From Cardiocondyla obscurior (Eukaryota; Arthropoda; Insecta; Hymenoptera; Formicidae), in NCBI RefSeq assembly GCF_019399895.1, contig NC_091882.1:4154001-4218000 (forward strand): a stretch of 64,000 nt of DNA, given 5' to 3'. Below the pieces are notes generated by a model, which was given only the letters and a program-made list of their open reading frames with translations, had not been told where the DNA came from and ran no database searches. The position numbers and the translations under genes were made by a program. This document shows, piece after piece, positions 36,262-49,650 of the stretch; the stretch's first letter is position 1; each line of letters starts with the position of its first letter.

Positions 36262-39200
36262 CCATAATGATTGATACCTCTTGGTAGGAAAAATATCGGC
36301 ATAATTGGAAAAAAAAAAAAAACAAAGGTTGCTTCACAATGAATTTCGCGAGCTGTATGTTGCACGCGCATTTGTCTATCTGAGCAATATATATTATATT
36401 TCATTCTAAATCATGTATAAATTTTTTATTTTGGATACTATATTAAAGATCACACAGTGAATAATATTCACTAGAGAAATTTTTCAATTAAAATTTTGGA
36501 ATATATATAATTGCAGCTTCGTCGAGCTACGTCGAAGTCTATTTGATAGTAAGAATTTGTCTATTTTCTGAACATAATCATGTGAGCTGCGATTGTTGGT
36601 GATCATTAGTCATTTGTATAATCAGATATCTTTCTAATATCATCTTAAAATTGATGGAATACATCTTAAATATTTCTTCAATTTAGGCTAAAATAATTAA
36701 TTAGGTAAAATTTATATTTATTTATAATATAACTATCAGTTGAAAATTTATTAAAAATAAATACATTTCGATTTTTCTGATGTTATAAATGGCACATTGA
36801 GATTGATTTTTTGTAGACATTCCAGACACACTACTAAATTCTGGATTACCATTCTATTAAAAAAAAATTATGTTTGATGAATTCAGTTTTTGTAGTAGGT
36901 TGAAATAATTAAAATCTTTATAAATTTATAAACTGCATGATTATTTATAAGGGACTATATAATAAAATTTTGAAATAATATTCATCAAAAATAATTTGTG
37001 TAAAATTTTGATCTAAAAAAACTTTTCTTTATTAAACCTCAGATTTTTCATTAATATACGAGCTGCATTTTTTTTGGAAAAATAGCCGACATATATGAAT
37101 TTACAATTTTTGGCATGATACGACGTAATATTGTAAATGAGTTTATGAAATCTATTAATCTTTCAGTAAAAAAATTTTTCGCATAAAAAGAAAATAACTG
37201 TAGGTTATTTTCACAGAAGTGATTAAACATTCTGTCTTATATATCCTTATAAAATTTAAAGAATTATTAACAATATTTAAATTCATTAAGAAAGCATAAA
37301 GTAAATCAAAATGTAGCTATACTTGCTCATGCACATGTGATAAAGAATTAAAATTATAATAGCGCTATGTACGCAACAATAATGATCAGCGCTTTAATAA
37401 AATTAATCGTAAATTGCCTGTTATGGTAATTGCAAAATTAATCCCATTATGTATAACTAACTTTACAAGATCATGATGATATTAGACATACGAGCTCTAT
37501 GATATTATGTGAAGCAGCACTCATCATATGTTAAAATCATATGTTAAAATCATATGTTAAATCTTTTAGGTTTATTTAACGAATCCCAATTATATATATG
37601 CTATATTTCATCATTTAGTTATGTATATTCATATTCTAGCTCATAAGATACTTTTATTAGTTTGTATGCTTTATATAATGTATATATAATTATATAACTA
37701 AATGTGTCGAGAGAATAATAATGAATGATATGTCTATGTTTAATAGCTGGTAGTATAGTAATGTATGATCAATTTTAATTAACTTTACAACAAAATGCTA
37801 TTACAAGACGTGATTCGTGTTTTATGAACATGAATATCTTTATGATTCGGTTTTTATCTTGCAGAGAACGATCTGAAAGCTGTGTAATATTGGAGTAGCT
37901 ATTAGATTTTACTTGTGAGAAGCTTTTAAATTAATTTTCCTTGTAACTATTGCGAAACTCTTCTTTTTTTTACAGATGCTATTATCCATAGATAGTAACC
38001 TTAGTATTTAACAATTAATCCTTTATAGGACTTCGATTTTTAGAATTTCCACACTACATGATCTAAATGGTACATTTCATCCATCTCTTAAAAAGGTGCC
38101 TACGATAATTGAACAACTTTTGATATATAATATGCAATAGAATTAGAAAATGTTTTGGTTATTAGTAAGAAAGTAAGTAATCCGTATGAAGCAATATTGT
38201 ATATGATTTTTTCAACCTCATTTATTTCTATACGTGTCTTAAAATTGAAATTGAATTTTAAACTTTATAGTGATGTGAACAAGGAATGCTATTTCAAATA
38301 GAGCTTGGTAAATTTTGTTAAGTATAGCATAGCGTTTGTTTAAATTTAGTTCAGATTTATTCTAATTTGTTATACTATGAAACAAAATGTAATTAAAACA
38401 CGTTATATTAATTGTAAATATTAATTATTGACATCTTATTACATTACTGAAATCTGCCAAGTTTTATTTGTAATATTTTTCTTTTAAGAAATATGTAATT
38501 ATCTGAATTACTTGTGAAACTTCAATATCAAATATTATTGCGAAAAATTAACTGTGTCATTAGTGATAGATTCGAGTATCTCGAGATCTAGTTGCCTTAC
38601 TTACTGCAATTATAAATTGATATACATATATAACCATTTTGGTATCTATTTTATATAAAAAGTTTATATAAATTTTATATAAAAAGTTTAATTTCCTATA
38701 TTTTTTATAATAGGTACAAACGGCAAATTAATTTATCAAAAGCTATTTTTTATAAATTTTTTTATTTTGGAAGCAACTCCAAGTTTTGTTAAGCTAAATT
38801 CACCACGAACAAAATAACAAAATTTTCCCGCTATCTACATAATTTATAAACAACTTATAATAATAACTTAATTTATAGATCATATATTATAATTAAAAAG
38901 ATTATTCTGAAATATTAAGCATCATATATGCCTGAATTTTAAACGACACATCAGCTATAATTGAGATATGTATTTTGACAATTTTTGCTAAGAAATAATT
39001 ATTTTACCTAACAATTCCAATTAAATGTTTATGATTATTACAAAAAAAAAAAAAAAAAAATTCTCGTACATATCCTGCACTTTCAAAATAATGAATTTTA
39101 TCAATGAATGTACAATTGGCACAAATATAAGATCGTATAAGTAAAAGATATTACATAAAAAATTAAACACCAGCGATTAAATATAAAACAGCAGTCAGTA

Positions 39201-39887
39201 TAATTCATCAATTCTAATAGCTATTACAATTTAAATTAACGAAAAAAAGAGCACATGTAGAGATGGTATCACATAACAAAAATCATAAATTACACATCCT
39301 TAAATTTTCGATTTTTAAAAACCACGATACATACGATTACGTATGCTAGATTATTTTGCATTATCACGTATTTTCTTTTTGAGTATATCGTTAAAAATAA
39401 ATTGCCAAAAATAAATCTACAAAACACGTGGAATTCTTAAATAGTTTATTAATTTTATTTTATCAAAATGTTTTTTTTTTTTTTTTTATTCTTCAGCATG
39501 TATTAATGATCATTCCCCTAATGTGACTCACAAACTGATTGAATCCGTATGGGGCTGAAATATTCAGAAAAAGAGATGACGTTTGTTAGGCTTTTCTTGT
39601 TCCAACGTCAAAGAAAGGAAATTGTCCTATTTCTCGTGCATACGGTATTCTCGGCAATACTCGGCTCATGTCTCTATGGGAATCGTCTTAAACTTCAATT
39701 ACTGTTTGTTCTTCTTTTTTTTTTTTCCTTTTTTTTTCTTTTTCTTTTTCGATGAAACGGTATCGCCTCTTCTACTGTTGAATTCAAATAAAGATTACAG
39801 TTTCGGTAGCGACGCCGTTACAAACAGAAAAGGGAAATGTACGATGAAACTGTTGAGAATCTGTCATGCGTATAATAATATATACGT
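36262..39887. other. Convergent 3' region between Pkn and SAR1
   Basis: A 3.6-kb AT-rich stretch holding the 3' UTRs of both convergent genes. Poly(A)-signal-like ATTAAA/AATAAA hexamers occur at many places (for example near 36,442 and 36,757), so the Pkn 3' end cannot be fixed. Minor features are a threefold CATATGTTAAAAT repeat near 37,525-37,560, an A run near 39,043-39,060, a T run near 39,471-39,487 and a pyrimidine-rich tract at 39,707-39,752. No gene was recognised. Confidence 0.55.
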
Positions 39888-41224
39888 TCAATCAATATAT
39901 TGTGCAAGCCAACGGAAGCCTTCGCCATATCCTTGTCGCTTCAAGACTGAGCACATAAACAATTCCAGCGGACGACCGGGTATCTCGCTGCGAGCAATTT
40001 TACCCTAAAAATATATAATTATATTTTAGAATATAAATTGAATAAAAATTCTATTAGCCTAGCAATTTAATTCTTGTACCAATATAAAAAGTTAATTTAA
40101 TTTGCCCTATACCTTTCCTGTTGTTTGTCCATACAGGTTAAAGAAATTTCTGAGTTCGTCTTCAGAAGCTGCGGATGGTTTATCAATTTTATTGCCTAGC
40201 ACAAGAACCGGACAAGCGCTAAGTTGCTCATCAGTTAACAACGCATCCAGCTCGGCTTTTGATTCTGGTAATCTTATTCTATCACTGGCATCAACAAGAA
40301 ACACTATTGCATCAACAGCTGGAAAATAATCTTTCCATACGCGACGTGCTGCAAAGATATAATTTATTAATAATAATTTATTATTAATATAAAGGTATTT
40401 TTATGCTGCTTAAAATGCAGCATAAAAAAATATACACACACTCTTTTTGCATACCTTGAGTATGACCACCAAGATCAAAGGTTGTGAATCTCATATTTCC
40501 GATAGATAATTCTTCAGAAGCTAAAATATAAAATAAATTAATAATATCAATATTTATTAATTCATAAAGAAGTTCTAAATCATTAATTAATTTTGGATCT
40601 AATAAAAGAATGCTAGTTACTTGGATGTAGTGTGGGTACATGTTGAGCTAAACGATCATCCTTGAGCATATGAAGCAATGTGGTTTTGCCTGCATTATCC
40701 AACCCAAGGAAAAGAAGTTTGCCACTCTTCTTCCATAGTCCTAATATAAAAAGGTATATATCAAATTAAACTTATATAGAAATATAACTTTTGTAGAAAT
40801 ATGTTCTGCTTTAAAAAGTGATATAAAAAATAAAATGTAGAATTAGATGAAGAAGGAGAAAAAAATTTCTATAACAAATTATGTAAGGTCTATTTAGTCA
40901 TTTAATCAGATAACAAATATCAAGTTAAGACACTTATCTCATGAGAAGTATTAGCCAATTAAAAATGAATAAGATTGAGAGATCTTGTTTCTCAATAATT
41001 GTATCATTGTCTCCCTAACAAAATATGAAACTATTCCAACAAATTTCATGGACAACTGTTCTCAACAGACTCAATTTCTGAACACTATCGTGATAACGTA
41101 ATTACAGTATTCAGATTAGTCTTGAAATCTGTACTCAAGGGGCAATTAATAAACGGAGAATTAATCTGTGAAACAACTCACCGAGATAATTCAGCACTCC
41201 AGCAAACCAGTCCCAAATAAACAT
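39888..41224 (-). CDS. Sar1: Small COPII GTPase SAR1
   Basis: This GTPase starts COPII coat assembly at ER exit sites. Minus-strand exons are 41182-41224, 40621-40740, 40455-40520, 40113-40348 and 39888-40004 (193 aa, the usual SAR1 length; phases closed). Visible motifs are an amphipathic N-terminal helix MFIWDWFAGVLNYLGLW used for membrane insertion (no N-myristoylation Gly, as usual for SAR1), P-loop GLDNAGKT 27-34, THPT-type switch I (PTLHPTSEEL), DLGGH switch II, NKID, and the C-terminal CSVLKRQGYGEGFRWLAQYID. A minus-strand acceptor at about 41,286 (TATTGTTGCAG) and a donor-like CTCAG|GTGAAG at about 41,492 suggest a 5' UTR intron. It is convergent with Pkn. Confidence 0.97.
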
Positions 41225-42658
41225 ATTTGTAGCTGCAGTTATGCGACGTCTACCGTACTGCGTGTATGTTAACTAACGAATGACTCTGCAACAATAGTAA
41301 AAAGCAAGTTAATGACCGATCATCGTCTGCCAACGTGACTCGAGCGACTAACTCATTTCGCGGCTGACTCCCTATAAAACTGTCCTCACAACCTTGAACT
41401 TTATACTCGGGAAGCGCGAAAACGACGTCGTCGTCGTCGTCGTGCGTACCGCGTGTCCCGGTGGATCCGATCTCGGTTGCACTTGCCTTCACCTGAGGCA
41501 ACCCCGTGTCCGTGTTCCTCGCTGACAGTTCACTCGGACGGCTCGTTTAACTTTACGCGGAGACGTACGCGGAAAAGTGCAGACAAGGCGGAACGGAACT
41601 GCGATGTGGAATTTATGACGATTCGTTGCTCGCGCTCGCCATATGAATGACGATTAATTAATCCGAGACAACGGTTGGCCAGATCTCCATCTCTTTTTCT
41701 CTCCCGCTTATTGACAACCAGGCAATTAACGGCTCTCGCGATATCGTTCCTTCTCCTTTTCGAAGCTCAAGACTGACGTACCGATTTTTCTTGCGGAGTC
41801 GCGCGCGCGTCACGTTAAAAAACCACAGCCGCGGCCTCAATACTTAGTCTCATTTCGACGTATATATTTCACGTACCCACTGTGGAAAAAAGCGTATGGA
41901 TACCGCGGGGACGGAGAAAAGTGCTTTTCCTCCCATAGAAAGAGCAGCCCGACCACAGCCACAGCGCCTACAGCACAAAGCCCAGTTGGCTGGTACTGCT
42001 GGCAGTTGGCACTGGGTGACGTCTACTTCCGTTCGCCATGTTGAACGAGTTACATCATCATAAGCGCGAAACTTTGAACATCATAATGACGCGCGCTCTG
42101 TAATCTCTAGTAGTCTGAAAAAGCAAATTATCTTCTGAGAAAGGAAATAGGAACGTTCGATATAAATTTCAATCAAAAGGGCATTTCTGCTTAATAATTT
42201 ATTAATAAACGTATGGAAAATTATTCGTATCTAAATTAACTGAAAATTAAATTTTTGTGAACATGAATTATTGCTTCTTACAAGAATGACAACTACTTTA
42301 CGTCAGAAACATTTAGGTCGTGAAGCACCGTTGAAAAAATAACTTTTGTCTCCTCATTCTCGCATTTTTTCAAGTGTATCTATCTATAAAGAACTAAAAA
42401 ATTATGTCAACTACATAGTTACATAAAAAGTATCGTTATCAAATTTTAGAACAAATAGACTCTAATTACGTTTAATTTATATGCATCATATTATAAATTA
42501 TCAGATTGTAATATTTAACAGCGATTAAAGTTTTTTTTAAACGCATAATTAATTACATTTCTCTTATGTTTTTTATAATAATCATTAAGTTTTAAATATT
42601 AATTAAATTAACAGAGTTCCGTAGGTTTATTACAACTATATATTTGCATCAACGATGC

Positions 42659-42699
<41 letters not shown>

Positions 42700-43466
42700 T
42701 CAAATCCTTAGTAACTAATAGACCAGTATTGAGATAACATCAAAAAGGCTTAAGTTATCATTAACTGTTACGATTATTTACATTACGTAACTGAAAAGAG
42801 AGATTTACTATGTATTACATATATTAGATTGTGAATATTTTCGATGTAGAGCAAGAGCTGGTTATTCACAGATATGAATTTACCTGCAGTGTTACCGAAA
42901 CTCTTTTTGTTACACTTGCACCGATATCAAATCGATTATAAATAGATTGCAATTTGCTTGCTTAGAGTATCTGAGCTAGTCTTATTTTTGAGAGACGAAA
43001 CGGACGGCGGTGATCTCGCATTTTATCTACTGAGTAATATAGGATGCAGTTTGGTTGTAGAATCATTTGTTATGATATTATTACTCTGAAAAGTAAAATG
43101 TTTCTTGCATTAAAACAGTTACAATTTAATTTTATTTCATAAAAATAATAAAAAATTTAAATTTTGTTGTGAAGCGTCCAGAGTGTCGAACATATAAAAT
43201 TATGATTTGTAATAATTTATAATAATTATGATAGAAATCAGTCAGTAACACAAGCGTATCAAACTGTTGGAACATTTCAATTTTTGTTATTTCTATAAAT
43301 CACAATTATAATAAAACAATTTAAACGATTAAAGAAAGTTTCTCGATATTAAAATAAAATAAAATAAAATAAAATAAAAATAACATGTAATGTACTTTCT
43401 TAGCATTTTTAGGCTTTTTGCTTAAATCGCTGAGACTTACTAATTCACTCTAGGCCCTCCATAGGT
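41225..43466. other. Upstream region of SAR1 and 3' flank of the ZMYND8 homologue
   Basis: The left part (41,225 to about 42,060) is GC- and CpG-richer and includes the SAR1 5' UTR and promoter, with a GTC run at about 41,424-41,442. The right part (about 42,100-43,466) is AT-rich, with an AAT run at about 42,660-42,700 and an AAAAT run at 43,352-43,379, and carries the 3' UTR of the next minus-strand gene. No coding sequence was recognised. Confidence 0.55.
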
Positions 43467-46400
43467 TCAAACTGATCCGCTTAATGCAAGCTTGGGCATC
43501 ACCTGCTGCGGATTTAAATTTGTCGAGCTGGTAGCGTACGTAGGCTTCTGGGAACACGTTTGCATGTGTACAGTCCAATGCGACTGTTGGCACGGATAAT
43601 TACAGTAAGCAGTGTTCCAGCAACAGTAAAACATCGCTTCTCGTCCGCACATGGCACACCATTGTTTACGTTTTGTTTCCTCGATACATCGGTTTTTTTC
43701 TTCTTCTATTTCTCTGCGAGCTTCTTCGACGCATCGCAATTTTTCCGCTTCCAAACTCGCACGTACCTCACGCAAAGTACGATCTAAAAATTAAGAAACA
43801 AACAAACAAATAAATAAATAAATAAATAAAAAAGATTAATATTTTTACGTTAATAATTTTGGAATAATTTTGCAAGAAAAAAAAAAAAAAATAGTAAATA
43901 TACCGGCGTTATGTTTTAATTCAGTTAACTGTTGTTGATGCTGCCACTTCATATGTTCGATCTGCATTCGTAAGAAAAATATAGTCGCTTGATAATTGTC
44001 GTTGGCACCGTTCTCGCCACTAACATTGTCTTGAGCTGCTGCTTTGTAAGCCTCTTCCATCATTTGGCCCATTCTCCTCGCGAGATCGTGTGCATCATGA
44101 TGCAAACGCGCGCTAATAGGTCCAGCCTCAGGAGGTGCCAATTGATACGACAGTAATGTATCTTTATCCGGGCAATCTTCAATAATTTCGCCAGAACCCG
44201 GTAACAAACATTGAACGCTTTGTAAAGGGTGTGATTTATTAGGAAAACTTTTTCTAGCTTTATTAGGCGACAAATGAGATCCCTCATTTGTCACAAACAC
44301 ATTCTTGTTACCCTGATCAATCGCCGGCGTGATTTGTTTCGTGGGTTCAGGTTTTCCATTCACCACGAGAAGTAACACAGATTTATCTCCTGCAGGCATG
44401 ATTGAATTTGTCGTTGGAATGGCTTGAATGACACTCGTATTTGACGTTGTAAACGGTATTTCCTTTATATCGATTTCAGATGTAGGTTTTTGCACATTCG
44501 ACGCTTCTTTATCATTCTTCAACAGTAAAGTCTGAGATGCAGGTGCATTTAAAGACGGCAGTTTTTCATTCTCCTTATTAGGAGGAATGTTTTTCGATTC
44601 TTTTTCCAAGTTTAGCTTATCAGCCGTTTTTGTTCTTGGTTTAGATGTTCTACTATTTTTCGTGCTCTTTGTTAAAACTGTTTTTGAGTTCTCCGTTTGA
44701 GAGATTAATTGAGGATTGATAATATTTTTCAAAAGACTTCTTTTTGACGTTCGTGGCGTATCCAACGATTCCGTAGCCGTTTGTGCTACAAACTTGGCCA
44801 AAGCTTTAGATAATCTTGCATTATTCTTTGCTTTTTGCAAACTGTTCTTCTCTGAATTACTAGTATTAGGACTCGCAGTATTATTTTCTGTGGTGTTATC
44901 CGAAACATTTAGTCGAGACGGTGATGTCTTGGATTTTTCTTTTATCGTTTTGTTTTGAGCAACTTTTTGAGGGGTTGACTTTATTACACTTTCTTGATTT
45001 ACTTTTTCATTTATTTTAGTATGAGTACCATTTAGACTTGGTTGCGAATTTGAAGTATCCTTAACGTCACTATCTAATTCTTGTACCTTTGACGCTGAAG
45101 CTACGATTTCCTTTTCATGATTTTCGTTTTTTGAATCGTTTTCTGTTTCTTGAATATTAGTCGATTCGTCACTTTGTGATTTACTTCTGCGTAAGTTTCG
45201 TTTTTTCTGGGGTGATTTCTTTTTTTGAACAGGAGAAATTTCGGGCATGGGTAAAAGATTATTGGGTTCAAGAGGATTATAATTCGGTAGCATCAACTGT
45301 ATCTGCATTGGATCATTTGGATCATACTGAATTTTGGGTGGGGCAAATTTAAATTGGCCAAACATCAGGGTGAGCTTCCTGCAATGCCGAGTAATCTCTA
45401 GCATGCAATCATCCATATCGTTTTTACGTTTACGAGGAGATGGTGCGGGTGGATCTTCGGAGTATAAATATAGATCTCTCGGTGATACCCAGGCACGATC
45501 GTGTTCGCCGAAGAAACGCACATCTACATACCCTTGGGAATTTATGCGAGACATCGCCTTTGCTGGCCAATATGGAAAACCTTTCAATTTGGCCCACACA
45601 AGTGGATGCGGTCGACGACACGGCTCGATAAACCACAAAGGATGAGACCTTAATAAGTTTCGACTATGTGCGTAGCAATCAGGACATGCTTCTATTTCCG
45701 AAACTTCTTGACGAGCTACTTTAATAAGTTGTTTTGCCGTGTTAGTCAATCTTGACGTGTCTGCATAAACTCCACCACCTATAAAGAAAATTAATTTGTG
45801 TTTAATTTTAATACTCACAATTTCAATAGATTTATAAATATAATAAGTATTTATATTCACATACATGTATTAAATACAATGCAGTTATGTTGCATCCACT
45901 TTGCATCGGCCATAAATGCATCAGTGCTGCCGTATAGCTTAGATCGTACATTTGATTCCAAAAGGCTTAGATCCATTGGTTTAATAACATAATCTAAATA
46001 ATTAGGCACCTCCACGAGATTCACTGGTTTGCAAAATGGTTCGGCCTATACCGAAAAAAAACTGATTATTAAAAATACATTAAACAAATAGTGTAATAAA
46101 TTTCAGAACATTTTATAAAAGAAAATTCACATACACCAGTGTGCTCACGTAATCTCTCAACCACATGTGCAAGCAATGTGCACAATTGATCAATGGACAA
46201 TTGTGTCATGGCGATAGAACGCGTTTCGGCATTTTCCGCTTTTAAGATAACTACACATTCTCCACATATCCATTTTTCTACTGATGGTGGTATGCCACCT
46301 ATACATTTGCGATGCCATGAACGAGGACAAGCAGTACAGAAAGTGTCAACTTTATCCTTGTGACAGCGCCAACAAAATTGGTCATACCCAACCTTTATCT

Positions 46401-46957
46401 TCTTCCTTTTATTCCTTGAACTGTTCTCTGAGGTAGATTCAATGGGATTGCTGGAAAAAAAATCAACGTTTGTTCTTAAGTATATCTAAAATATAACTTT
46501 TAGAAAAATGTACTAACTTTGAAGTTTTACGCTTTCGTTTTGTAATAGATTCTTTTATCAAAGAACCTTTATCATCTTCACTTTTGATTTCTTTTTTTTC
46601 ATCTACATTTTCCTGATCACTAAGTAAAGTTACAGTTTTTGCTTCTCGCTTCTCATCTGTCTTACTATTATCCTCATCTTTATTTTTGTCAATTGTCAAT
46701 GACCTCAAATCATCTTTGTTTTCATTTTTTATATTATCAGAATTATCTTTCTGTACACTTGTAGAATCATCAGCAGCATTTAATGTTAAATTCTTCTTTT
46801 TTACATTGGCAGTTGTGTCATCCATTTCCTCATTCTGATCAACTTTTGGTGAAGTAGTTGGTAATCTTTTCTCATTTATCTTTGTCACTAGCTTCTTATC
46901 TATTTTATCTGTGATAGGAGATGCCACAGAATCTTCACGGTTTTTATTAGATGCCAT
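43467..46957 (-). CDS. Zmynd8: ZMYND8-type chromatin reader (PHD-bromo-PWWP-MYND)
   Basis: This is a nuclear reader of modified histones and corepressor adaptor. Minus-strand exons are 46518-46957, 46135-46450, 45865-46045, 43904-45778 and 43467-43783 (1042 aa, phases closed). Residues 1-165 are Lys/Asp/Glu-rich and disordered. Then come a PHD finger (about 172-216; FCWRCHKDKVDTFCTACPR), a bromodomain (about 230-340, with the acetyl-lysine-binding region HNCIVFN), a PWWP domain (about 369-430; HPLVWAKLKGFPYWPAKAM, so PWWP reads F-P-Y-W), a long Ser/Lys-rich linker, an acidic coiled coil and a C-terminal MYND zinc finger (about 980-1015; WCAMCGREAMFYCCWNTAYC). The MYND sequence and domain order fit ZMYND8 better than ZMYND11. 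The ATG at 46,957 is preferred over an in-frame ATG at 47,044 because the intervening sequence looks intronic. A donor at 47,570 (CATAAG|GTAAGG) suggests a non-coding first exon. Confidence 0.94.
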
Positions 46958-47047
46958 TTTAATCACCTTCAACAGAAAGTTTGTGGTTAGTTTATAAAAA
47001 AAAGTATCACATAAATATATATTTTTTACTGTCTCTATATACATCTG

Positions 47048-47050
<3 letters not shown>

Positions 47051-47104
<54 letters not shown>
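47051..47104. repeat. TA dinucleotide tract
   Basis: About 54 bp of TA repeats in the presumed 5' UTR intron of the ZMYND8 homologue. Confidence 0.93.
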
Positions 47105-47107
<3 letters not shown>

Positions 47108-47781
47108 CTGTTTACATAATCATCAAATTATCTATAGACCTGTTTCTTTCCACTGCATGTCAAAAGTAATGGCATAAGTTAGAATAAAAAAAAAGAAATT
47201 TGTTTTACTCTATTTGCTTATTACACTAGTTCAAAAGTGCAACAAAAACAAATGAGCCTTATAATGTTACATTAACAACAGCAACCATTACTATGAGCTA
47301 TTTGACTAAATTTTAAAGATCTGTGTTAAATATCTATTTCAAAGTTCACATACAAAGATATGAAACAACATTTTCTCACAAACCTACGAGATTACCTATA
47401 ACAATAATAACAATAACTGCTGCAAAGTAATGATCCAGCAGATCCAAACTGTAACTTCTAGGTAAACTCAGTGGTCTGTTGTAAGATATCAGTATCACTT
47501 GATGTGATTATTATCGCTCCAGTAAACACTGCAAAACATGAGGTATTAAGGTGTGAACAAGTTCCTTACCTTATGAAGAGTCCAAGTACAATGTTTCTAT
47601 ACATTACTGGTGGCTGATTGCCACAAAATGTTTGCGAGCTAGTGTAAACACGCTGGCGTGCTTTAGCCGATCGCTAACGTGTATTAGTGAATATAATACA
47701 ACAAATGAATAGAACTGTCGTCCTATCATTTACCAACTCAGCTCCGAAAAGCTTGCAACAAACGCCATATCTGAACGGTAC

Positions 47782-47810
47782 GTATGTATGTATGTATGTA
47801 TGTATGTATG

Positions 47811-47840
<30 letters not shown>
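47782..47840. repeat. GTAT tetranucleotide tract
   Basis: About 15 perfect GTAT units; the frame on the minus strand reads repeated Tyr-Ile-His-Thr, which is not a real protein. Confidence 0.95.
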
Positions 47841-47841
<1 letters not shown>

Positions 47842-47909
47842 CATACGGTCGTAATCAAAAACATTGCAACATTTAGTTAAGAACACAATTTGAATACAAA
47901 AAATAAAAT

Positions 47910-48290
47910 TTTGTAAAATTAATTATTAATTCTCATTATAGAGCTCTAAATTAATGTTTAATATAAAAATAATAAAACAAAAACTAATAAATAACGCAAA
48001 AAACAAGCAAAAAATATCGCGCGACTGTTATCAACCAATAGAAACACAGTATTAATTCCGATATCTATGCAACGACTCGAAAAAATAATTTTTGTAAAAT
48101 TAATTATTATATCAAATTAAAACACTGTAAATTAACGTCTAATATAGAAAAAAAAAAAAAAATTAATAAATAACGCAAAAAACAAGTGTAAAATAACTCG
48201 CGACTGATATCTACCAATAGGAACGCACCATTAAATCTAATATCCATAAAACGACACAAAAATAATAATTTATATAATATATAAAAATTT
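47910..48290. repeat. Two diverged tandem units of about 180 bp
   Basis: The motif ATAACGCAAAAAACAAG recurs at 47,991 and 48,170 (spacing 179 bp). Each copy is followed by an A-rich stretch, a CGCGACTG motif, CCAATAG with a following A/C-rich tract, and an ACGAC motif. Similar units reappear at about 49,390-49,650, on the far side of the 355-bp array. Confidence 0.75.
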
Positions 48291-48359
48291 ATTCATAATA
48301 TAAATTACAAGATATAAAAAAAATTACAATAATTACAAAATCTCTTTATTTTACTGTTA

Positions 48360-49390
48360 AGTTTAATCATTATTCGCAATTGATCTCTTCTTATTAAAAA
48401 TATTTCCCGTTGATTTACAGACTTGGCAGTTTTTGGGCAGCAAAAAAAGGTTCAAATTAAATAGAAAATCCAACGGGACCCTCCAGGAACCAGCAGAACT
48501 TATTTCACAAACTGTAGAAGTGCGGTGAAACTTCTGTGACCCTCGCAGCACTCCAATCACAAAAAATCTAAAATATAAATTTATTTACAATTAAGAAAAT
48601 AATTTAATTGTATTTAAAACACTCTAGTACATTTATATAAACCAAATTTAAGTCAGAAATTTAACTTAGAGGCTCCAAAAAAATTGATTTATGAATATCT
48701 CAATTTTTAACCTAAAACACATACCTGTCACTTTTGAAACTCTTATAAAAAATAGTTCCCGTCGATGTAGAGCCTTGGAACTTTTTGGGCAGCAAGAGGA
48801 AGGTTTATATTTGATAAAAAATCTAACAGGACCCCCGAGAAAAAGGCAGAACTATTTTCACATGCTGTAGAAGTGCAATGAAACTTCTGTGACCCTTGCA
48901 GAACACCAATCATCAAAAATCTGAAATATAAAATTATTTACAGTTAAGAAAATAATTTAATTGTATTTAAAACACTCTAGTACACTTAAATAAACCGAAT
49001 TTTAGTCTAAAATTTAACTTAGAAGCCTGAAAATAATTTATTTAGAAGTAATTCTACTTTTAACCTATAACACATACCTGTCACTTTTTTCAAGTCAAAT
49101 TTTTTATTTTTCCCGTTGATTTATAAGCTTGGGATTTTGTGGGGCAAAAGTAGAAGCAAGAAACTGTAATAGAAAGCCAACGGGATTCTCGAGGAAACAG
49201 CAGAAATCCTCCTCACCAGGTATAGATCACAGTGAAAAATCTGCGACCTTCCAAGTTATCCAATCACAAGATAACTGAAATATATATTTTAGAGTTATAA
49301 AACTTATTAAAATGTAACGTGGGCACTCTACTACACTTAATAAAACCAAATTTAAATAAATAATTTAACTTAGAAGCCTCAAAATCATTA
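48360..49390. repeat. Three tandem units of about 355 bp
   Basis: The motif CCCGTTGAT (CCCGTCGAT in copy 2) recurs at 48,406, 48,758 and 49,112. Each copy then has a TTGGGCAGCAA-like stretch (TGGGGCAAAA in copy 3), a CAGAA segment, a GAAACTTCTGTGACC-like segment, a CCAATCA segment and a long AT-rich tail ending CACATACCTGTCACTTTT in copies 1 and 2. On the minus strand, copies 1 and 2 have alignable open frames beginning MIGVL-GSQKFH and running about 50-65 codons, each preceded by an acceptor-like TTTTAG or TTTCAG. Copy 3 has a stop in the same place. This could be a decayed exon triplication or simply a repeat. Confidence 0.8.
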
Positions 49391-49650
49391 AAATAAGCGT
49401 CAAATGTTACGCGATTAATATTCGCCAATAGAAACACAACATTAATACTGACATTCATGAAACGACTCGATTAATAAAATATTGTAAAAATGCTTAATGA
49501 ATAGCAATAAACTGTTGTAAATTTATCTGCAAAATAGGATTATGTATAAAAACTTATAATTAACGCAAAAAAAAAAAGCGTAAAATGTCAAGCAGTTGAT
49601 ATCCGCCAATAGAAACACATTAGTACCGACATTTATGAAACGACTTGAAT
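49391..49650. repeat. Two further diverged units of the 180-bp family
   Basis: Two copies with the same CCAATAGAAACACA and ACATTxATGAAACGACT motifs as the 47,910-48,290 units, spaced about 170 bp apart (CCAATAG near 49,427 and 49,607). Confidence 0.7.

Larger units (their letters stand above)
46958..47909 (-). other. 5' region of the ZMYND8 homologue with simple repeats
   Basis: AT-rich sequence containing the presumed 5' UTR intron (donor near 47,570 on the minus strand), a TA tract at 47,051-47,104 and a GTAT tetranucleotide tract at 47,782-47,840. No other gene is seen. Confidence 0.55.
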
